From Flavobacterium lipolyticum (GTDB lineage: Bacteria; Bacteroidota; Bacteroidia; Flavobacteriales; Flavobacteriaceae): DNA of 64,000 nt. The DNA lies in NCBI RefSeq assembly GCF_020905335.1, contig NZ_JAJJMN010000001.1, positions 2,418,001-2,482,000 on the forward strand. Direction: 5' to 3'. Both the position numbers and the translations under genes were made by a program. This document shows, one piece after another, positions 60,726-64,000 of this stretch. Position 1 is the stretch's first letter, and each line of letters starts with the position of its first letter. The notes under the pieces are model-generated. The model did no database searches. It worked only from the letters and a program-made list of their open reading frames with translations, and was not told where the DNA came from.

Positions 60726-63101
60726 TTGAAAAATAAATTGAAAGCGTTTCTTCAACGCATTATAAACTGGATCAAAAAGAACAAAATAAAATCAGCAATT
60801 GCATTTGTGCTTTTGCTGATTTATTATTTCTCCATTCCCCGAACATTGTTTAAAGAGCCGTACTCAACGGTTATCGAAAGTAAAGAAGGAGAACTGCTGG
60901 GAGCTAAAATTGCTCCTGATGGGCAATGGCGTTTTCCGGCACAGGATAGTGTACCGGATAAATTCAAAAAATGTATTGTTTATTTTGAAGACGAGTATTT
61001 CTATAAACACCCCGGTTTTAATCCGGTTGCGATGGTAAATGCCATCAAACAAAACCAAAAAGCAGGAAAAGTAGTTCGCGGAGGAAGCACACTGACGCAA
61101 CAAGTCATCCGATTGTCCCGAAAAGGAAAAGGAAGAACCTATTTTGAAAAATTGATTGAAATGATTCTCGCCACGCGATTGGAGTTAGGCTATTCTAAAG
61201 ATGAAATTCTCGAGTTGTATGCGGCCCATGCTCCGTTTGGAGGCAATGTTGTCGGGCTCGAAATGGCCTCGTGGCGTTATTTTGGCGTTCAGTCCAATCA
61301 ATTATCATGGGCAGAGAACGCTACTTTGGCAGTTTTACCTAATGCACCGAGTCTAATCTATCCGGGAAAAAATCAGATCAAATTATTGAACAAGCGAAAC
61401 CGACTTCTTCTTAAACTGCATAAAGAAGGCGTAATCGATCAGCAAACGTATGAACTTGCTATTGAAGAACCTTTGCCTCAAAAACCGTATGATTTGCCTC
61501 AGATAGCGCCTCATTTATTGCAAAGAGCCGCTAAAGATCAGGAAGGAACAAGGGTAAAGACTACGATTGATTATGCGCTGCAAAACAGAGTCAATCAAAT
61601 TGCAAGATATTATTACAATCAATACAAACAGAATGAAGTATACAATCTGGCGATTTTGGTCATTGATGTTTCCAATCGAAATGTAATCAGTTACGTAGGG
61701 AATGCTCCAACCGATAAAGACCATCAAAAAGATGTTGATATTATTGACGCACCCAGAAGTACAGGGAGTATCTTGAAACCTCTTTTATATGCCGGAATGC
61801 TGGACGATGGTGAATTATTGCCGAATACTTTAGTTGCCGATATTCCAACGCAGATTGCCGGGTATACTCCGCAAAATTTCAATCTGACCTTTGACGGAGC
61901 AGTGCCGGCACATCGGGCTTTGTCGCGCTCTCTCAATATCCCGTCGGTTTTGATGCTGCAGGAGTTTGGCGTGAATAAATTTTATGAGGAATTGCAGAAA
62001 TTTAAATTGAAGGATATCAATAAAACACCCGATCATTATGGATTATCCCTTATTTTAGGAGGAGCCGAAAGCAATTTGTGGGATCTATGCCGAACGTATG
62101 CAAATTTGTCTTCTACACTAAATTATTATGTTAAGAATCAGGCTCAATACCGAACGAATGAATTTACGGAATTAAATTATAAGAGCAATTTTGAGCCCGA
62201 TTTTGGCTCCGAAAGTGATCAGAAGAATATCTTGGGTGCCGGATCAATTTGGGCGGCTTACAACGCCATGGAAGAGGTCAACAGGCCGGAAGGAGATGAA
62301 GCCTGGAAGTTTTACGACAGCTCGCTTAAAATTGCCTGGAAAACCGGAACCAGTTTTGGTAATCGCGATGCCTGGGCAATTGGTACAAATTCAAGATATG
62401 TGGTGGGAATCTGGGTTGGGAATGCAACAGGTGAGGGGAGGCCTACTTTAACAGGAGTTACAAGTGCCGCACCGATTTTATTTGATGTTTTTAATTTACT
62501 GCCAAGACAAAGATGGTTTCAAACGCCTTATAAAGATTTAGCAGAAGTTGAGGTTTGTCGTTTAAGCGGTTATTTGGCCAAAGACGGCTGTCCGAAAATA
62601 AAGCAATGGGTTCCCAAAAAAGGGAAGTCGACCAGCGTTTGTCCGTATCACAAAACGGTTCATCTCGATATAACCGGACAATTTCAGGTAAACAGCAGTT
62701 GTGAGAGTATTGATAATATGGTGACAAAAAACTGGTTTGTTCTGCCTCCGGTTATGGCATGGTATTACAAAAGCCAGCATATTGAGTACTCGCCTTTGCC
62801 TCCGTTTAAAGAAGGCTGTCAGGGTACACAAACCACAACAATGGATTTTATTTATCCCAAAACCAATGGTAAAATTTATTTAACCAAAGATTTTAATAGC
62901 AAAGTTCAGCCCGTGATTTTAAAAGTAGCCTATTCCGAAAGAGAAAAAGAGCTTTTTTGGTACGTGGATGACGTTTATAAAGCCACCACAAAAACTTTTC
63001 ACGAATTGCCGGTTACGCCTACTTCAGGAACGCATTATATCACAGTAGTAGATGCTTCTGGCAATGAAATCAGACGAAAAATTGAAATTGTGAGGGAGTA
63101 A
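60726..63101 (+). CDS. pbpC: Penicillin-binding protein 1C
   Basis: A bifunctional peptidoglycan synthase of 791 residues. A basic N-terminus and one membrane segment (about 25-40) precede the glycosyltransferase domain with EDEYFYKHPGFN and RGGSTLTQQVIR. The transpeptidase domain has S348-I-L-K351 (STGSILKP) and K539-T-G-T (WKTGTSFG). A C-terminal BiPBP-type domain follows. No ATG is near the N-terminus, so the TTG at 60726 is taken as start. It follows the alpha-2-macroglobulin gene, a conserved pairing thought to link cell-wall repair with protease defence. Confidence 0.93.
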   Translation: MKNKLKAFLQRIINWIKKNKIKSAIAFVLLLIYYFSIPRTLFKEPYSTVIESKEGELLGAKIAPDGQWRFPAQDSVPDKFKKCIVYFEDEYFYKHPGFNPVAMVNAIKQNQKAGKVVRGGSTLTQQVIRLSRKGKGRTYFEKLIEMILATRLELGYSKDEILELYAAHAPFGGNVVGLEMASWRYFGVQSNQLSWAENATLAVLPNAPSLIYPGKNQIKLLNKRNRLLLKLHKEGVIDQQTYELAIEEPLPQKPYDLPQIAPHLLQRAAKDQEGTRVKTTIDYALQNRVNQIARYYYNQYKQNEVYNLAILVIDVSNRNVISYVGNAPTDKDHQKDVDIIDAPRSTGSILKPLLYAGMLDDGELLPNTLVADIPTQIAGYTPQNFNLTFDGAVPAHRALSRSLNIPSVLMLQEFGVNKFYEELQKFKLKDINKTPDHYGLSLILGGAESNLWDLCRTYANLSSTLNYYVKNQAQYRTNEFTELNYKSNFEPDFGSESDQKNILGAGSIWAAYNAMEEVNRPEGDEAWKFYDSSLKIAWKTGTSFGNRDAWAIGTNSRYVVGIWVGNATGEGRPTLTGVTSAAPILFDVFNLLPRQRWFQTPYKDLAEVEVCRLSGYLAKDGCPKIKQWVPKKGKSTSVCPYHKTVHLDITGQFQVNSSCESIDNMVTKNWFVLPPVMAWYYKSQHIEYSPLPPFKEGCQGTQTTTMDFIYPKTNGKIYLTKDFNSKVQPVILKVAYSEREKELFWYVDDVYKATTKTFHELPVTPTSGTHYITVVDASGNEIRRKIEIVRE

Positions 63102-63238
63102 AAGGAAGGGCAAAGTTTAAATTCTAAAAACCAATTAGAGATCAGGATGTTTTCTGCCTGTCTGAGAGGGATAGAAGTTTTTCCTGGTGTATCTTTGACT
63201 TTGCGCAGACGGACATTTGATTTTTTTGAAAAATGGGA

Positions 63239-64000
63239 TTAAACTAATAAATTGCTTTTTATTAGTTTGACAGAGCTTTTGCTGATATCTAAGGAAGATG
63301 CTATTTTTTCGAACAGACTCAAGGATTGACTTACTTCTTCAAAAATTTGATTCGCATTTTTAACACCAAAATGTCTCGCTAATTCATGTAGTTGCTTTAG
63401 TCCGGGGTTTTTGCTTTCTCCGGCTACAGTTGTACTATGAAGCCCGTATGAGGAATTAGAAAAAGTCAGGTCATAAGCAGGTGAAAATTTCCAATCTCCA
63501 TTTTTATTCATCAGAAAAGAGAAATTTTTGCTATGATCGTCTCTGTTATGTGCCAAAACATTAAAAGTAGCCAATCGTAATACTTTGGCATAGGCATTAA
63601 AGTCTTTTTCTAATATAAATGCACAATCCATTAAATGTCCGTAATCTAAAGTGCTCATTCTGTAGTTGTCATGTAATAATCCTGACACAGAGTGAAGGTG
63701 GATTTTTTCATTCTTTATTCTGTCAAAACGCTTACAGCCAAAAAAATAATTGCCTTTTTTACTTTTGAATAAGCGAAATTCGTTGACTTCAATTCCTGCA
63801 TTTTGCGCCATTTTATTGTAAGCGTATTCAATTAATGCGATGTCTGGCAAATCATTAGAAGAAGGGAATTTAATGATCCAATGTTCGAAATCATCCGGTA
63901 AATCAGATTTTCCATAAAATAGTTGTTCTGTTTTGGAATTAAAGCCTACTAAGATTTTGGGTCTTGCTCCACCGGATGAGCCTCCAAGTTGAAACAGTTC
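63239..64000 (-). CDS. HipA-like kinase, 5' end outside window
   Basis: A partial Ser/Thr kinase-like protein of the HipA type. The frame is open from the window edge at 64000 down to the stop at 63239 (253 codons visible). An internal TTG at 63850 is not the true start. Visible motifs are LGGSSGGARPKI (the HipA P-loop-like/Ser-containing segment), DDFEHWIIKF with the lysine, NRDDHSKNFSFL (catalytic Asp and Asn), and SPAYDLT (metal-binding Asp). HipA toxins phosphorylate glutamyl-tRNA synthetase or related targets. The N-terminal part and any HipB antitoxin lie beyond the window. Confidence 0.88.
   Translation of the reverse strand, partial: ELFQLGGSSGGARPKILVGFNSKTEQLFYGKSDLPDDFEHWIIKFPSSNDLPDIALIEYAYNKMAQNAGIEVNEFRLFKSKKGNYFFGCKRFDRIKNEKIHLHSVSGLLHDNYRMSTLDYGHLMDCAFILEKDFNAYAKVLRLATFNVLAHNRDDHSKNFSFLMNKNGDWKFSPAYDLTFSNSSYGLHSTTVAGESKNPGLKQLHELARHFGVKNANQIFEEVSQSLSLFEKIASSLDISKSSVKLIKSNLLV

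Noticed and set aside
63239..63850. HipA-like ORF starting at 63850 as a complete gene
   Set aside because: The reading frame stays open to the window edge and includes the conserved GGSSGGARPK motif upstream of 63850, so the gene is truncated by the window, not short.

Overview
The window reads as a chromosomal segment of a flavobacterium (Bacteroidota), most likely Flavobacterium or a close relative. The DNA is AT-rich. Start codons follow A-rich stretches rather than Shine-Dalgarno sites. Promoters fit the Bacteroidota pattern TTG-N20-TAnnTTTG. Several TonB-dependent receptors are present, and one gene looks like gldA, the gliding-motility ABC ATPase. I see no rRNA, tRNA, CRISPR array, phage or insertion sequence.

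About 1-33,300 is a large sulfur-assimilation and methionine region: metK, a TonB-dependent receptor, metY, a divergent homoserine dehydrogenase paralog, metX plus a fused aspartokinase/homoserine dehydrogenase, an OsmC-like protein, metZ, an Rrf2 regulator, two TSUP anion transporters, cysH/cysD/cysN, a sulfite reductase with a C-terminal HEPN-like extension, two siroheme genes, a ferredoxin-NADP reductase-like flavoprotein, a ParDE-like toxin/antitoxin pair, a split metH with a small membrane-protein gene between its halves, and metF. Together these would carry sulfate through APS and sulfite to sulfide, fix sulfide into O-acetyl- or O-succinylhomoserine, methylate homocysteine and make S-adenosylmethionine.

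The most striking content is regulatory. Three short, unlisted reading frames (2026-2091, 5296-5376, 8650-8751) encode peptides rich in Met and Cys. Each is followed by an intrinsic terminator whose 5' arm can pair instead with sequence at the end of the leader ORF, as in ribosome-mediated attenuation. They precede a TonB receptor, metY and metX/thrA. The last two attenuators each lead into a tiny gene (62 and 66 codons), and the two products share the same C-terminal motif. Two SAM-I-type riboswitches precede metX and metH. metK has its own leader with a small upstream ORF and a terminator hairpin. A 23-bp motif at both TSUP genes may be the operator of the neighbouring Rrf2 regulator.

About 33,300-64,000 is more mixed: a methyltransferase, a dicarboxylate symporter, a PLP decarboxylase, a TonB receptor/DUF4374 lipoprotein/PepSY cluster that looks like iron-chelate uptake, a second outer-membrane receptor, gldA, a small beta-barrel protein, dgt, a DUF3078 protein, dxs, a TonB-domain protein with a degenerate fragment beside it, tadA, a SUKH-like protein, a giant alpha-2-macroglobulin paired with pbpC, and a HipA-like kinase cut by the window edge. 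Intergenic DNA is unusually rich in small repeats: inverted-repeat elements, REP-like hairpins, 92-bp and 78-bp tandem repeats, and word-like low-complexity spacers placed just before start codons.
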